Of a stretch of 6,316 bases of DNA, positions 5,282 to 6,316 are shown piece by piece. The stretch spans positions 1-6,316 of the forward strand of contig JABJMI010000305.1 of the NCBI GenBank assembly GCA_018659505.1. The letters run 5' to 3'. The notes beneath the pieces are model-generated. The model was not told where the DNA came from. It did not search any database and saw nothing but the letters and a program-made list of their open reading frames with translations. A program made the translations under genes and the position numbers. The stretch's first letter is position 1, and each line of letters opens with the position of its first letter. This stretch comes from Planctomicrobium sp. GTDB lineage: Bacteria; Planctomycetota; Planctomycetia; Planctomycetales; Planctomycetaceae.

Positions 5282-6316
5282 ATGCACTCGTTTATACTGG
5301 CAACGACGGTTGAAAACTTGATTAAAAGTGCCGACTTATGGCCTTTTAATCAAGTGCATTCTGGAGTTTGGGCTGCTCTCATTCATACAACTTTAGTTGG
5401 TCTTTTCTTCGGACTTCCCGCGTTTGTCTTTATCTGGGCAGAACGAAAAGTAGCCGGTCGTATTCAGGATCGCCTCGGACCAACCCGTGTTGGTGGTCGA
5501 TTTGGCTGGCTGCAATCTCTGGCAGATGGCGTCAAGCTGATTCAAAAAGAAGATCTCGCACCCGATGCGGCAGACAAGATGCTGTTTCGTCTCGCGCCAT
5601 ATATAGTCGTCGTCTCTTCGTTCGCTGCGTTCATGTTCTTGCCGTTTAGTCAGGGATTAGTCGCAGTCGTCATGGATGCCGGGTTGTTTATTGCCCTGGC
5701 TGTGCTTTCGATTGAAGTCTTAGGGATTGTTCTCGCAGGTTATGCGAGTGGATCGAAATGGTCGCTGTTCGGTGGAATGCGGGAAGCTGCTCAGATGGTC
5801 AGCTATGAAGTTCCGCTCGGAATTACTGCTGTCATTCCTGTTGTTGTTGCGGGAACACTGAACTTGGGCGACATCGTTGAAATGCAGAACGGTGGTCTTC
5901 AAAACTGGATCATCTTCAACTCACCGTTTACCTTTTTCGCTTTCTTTGTCTTCTTCACAGTGACACTGGCAAGTAACAAGCGAGCACCGTTCGATCTTGC
6001 GGAAGCTGAAAGTGAACTGGTTGGTGGATTCCATACAGAATACTCGGGGATGCGTTGGTCGTTCTTCTTCCTTGCGGAATATGCCAGCATGTTCTTTGTC
6101 AGTGCTTTGGCAGCGATTCTCTTCTTGGGTGGCTGGTGGACTGGAATACCTCCAATTGACAATGCTTTAACCTCAATGGCTGATTCTTCTGTCGGTGGGC
6201 TCTATCTATTACGTGTCTTCGGCATGAAAGTCATACTTGTTAAAGCTGGCTTAATGGTTTTCGTGCAAATCTGGATTCGCTGGACACTGCCACGATTGCG
6301 AATTGATCAGGTGATG
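5282..6316 (+). CDS. nuoH: NADH-quinone oxidoreductase subunit H (NuoH), 3' end beyond window
   Basis: NuoH (ND1/Nqo8) is a membrane-arm subunit of respiratory complex I that lines the quinone channel and joins the peripheral arm to the proton-pumping arm. The frame runs from ATG 5282, directly after an in-frame TGA, for 345 codons to the window edge without a stop. It has multiple hydrophobic helices, beginning at about residue 30. Diagnostic blocks: AERKVAGRIQDRLGPTRVG (53-71, first quinone-site loop), GYASGSKWSLFGG (153-165) leading to AAQMVSYEVPLG (169-180), which is the first ND1 signature, and RAPFDLAEAESELVGGF (234-250) followed by TEYSG (252-256), the second signature with its conserved acidic residues. 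The end RLRIDQVM matches the family's C-terminal 'R.DQ(L/V)M' stretch, so only the last few dozen residues are missing. Only a weak AGG lies before the start (5270-5272). hemG and a 195-bp spacer precede it, not nuoG. Confidence 0.95.
   Translation, partial: MHSFILATTVENLIKSADLWPFNQVHSGVWAALIHTTLVGLFFGLPAFVFIWAERKVAGRIQDRLGPTRVGGRFGWLQSLADGVKLIQKEDLAPDAADKMLFRLAPYIVVVSSFAAFMFLPFSQGLVAVVMDAGLFIALAVLSIEVLGIVLAGYASGSKWSLFGGMREAAQMVSYEVPLGITAVIPVVVAGTLNLGDIVEMQNGGLQNWIIFNSPFTFFAFFVFFTVTLASNKRAPFDLAEAESELVGGFHTEYSGMRWSFFFLAEYASMFFVSALAAILFLGGWWTGIPPIDNALTSMADSSVGGLYLLRVFGMKVILVKAGLMVFVQIWIRWTLPRLRIDQVM

Noticed and set aside
5368..5649. Plus-strand frame of 93 codons inside nuoH
   Set aside because: Another frame of a gene whose own frame carries all the NuoH signatures. 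The Arg/Ser-rich composition is typical of a shadow.
5899..6162. Minus-strand frame of 87 codons opposite nuoH
   Set aside because: Lies wholly antisense to conserved NuoH sequence and has no domain likeness.

Overview
The window looks like chromosome from a planctomycete (phylum Planctomycetota, probably of the Gimesia/Rubinisphaera type). The base composition is moderate, close to half G+C by eye. Shine-Dalgarno sequences are mostly weak or absent. Three small or outer-surface proteins resemble families I associate with planctomycetes: a DUF6268-like outer-membrane barrel, a DUF6868-like two-helix membrane protein, and a four-helix membrane protein with the 'NTPEI' type of C-terminus. The assignment comes from remembered family likeness, not from a search.

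Layout from left to right. Positions 1-102 are the 3' end of an unidentified plus-strand gene, closed by a strong rho-independent terminator (133-164). On the minus strand lie ispD (155-844, isoprenoid synthesis) and, upstream of it, a small membrane-protein gene (929-1432 or 1474). A divergent plus-strand pair follows, behind a good sigma70-like promoter: a ribbon-helix-helix ParD-like antitoxin (1535-1765) with no toxin beside it, then a DUF6868-like membrane protein (1849-2121). The latter converges with the minus-strand DUF6268-like barrel gene (2118-3155) so tightly that both stop codons share the bases TTAA.

A non-coding stretch of about 500 bp (3156-3652) holds an inverted duplication of a two-motif repeat unit, built from tandem CGCAAAG-type octamers and CCACGAA-type motifs. 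Next are an oxygen-dependent protoporphyrinogen-oxidase family gene (hemG/hemY type, 3653-5086), a 195-bp spacer with nested inverted repeats that could form a structured 5' leader, and the start of nuoH (5282 to the window end). The nuoH frame is open to the edge.

Housekeeping genes (ispD, hemG, nuoH) alternate with small lineage-restricted genes. HemG and NuoH both serve respiration (heme and complex I), but the spacer between them suggests separate control. I see no CRISPR array, tRNA, rRNA, transposase or phage gene, and no convincing new multi-gene system. The points most worth a second look are the inverted octamer repeat, the structured leader before nuoH, and the orphan antitoxin whose toxin slot is taken by a membrane protein.
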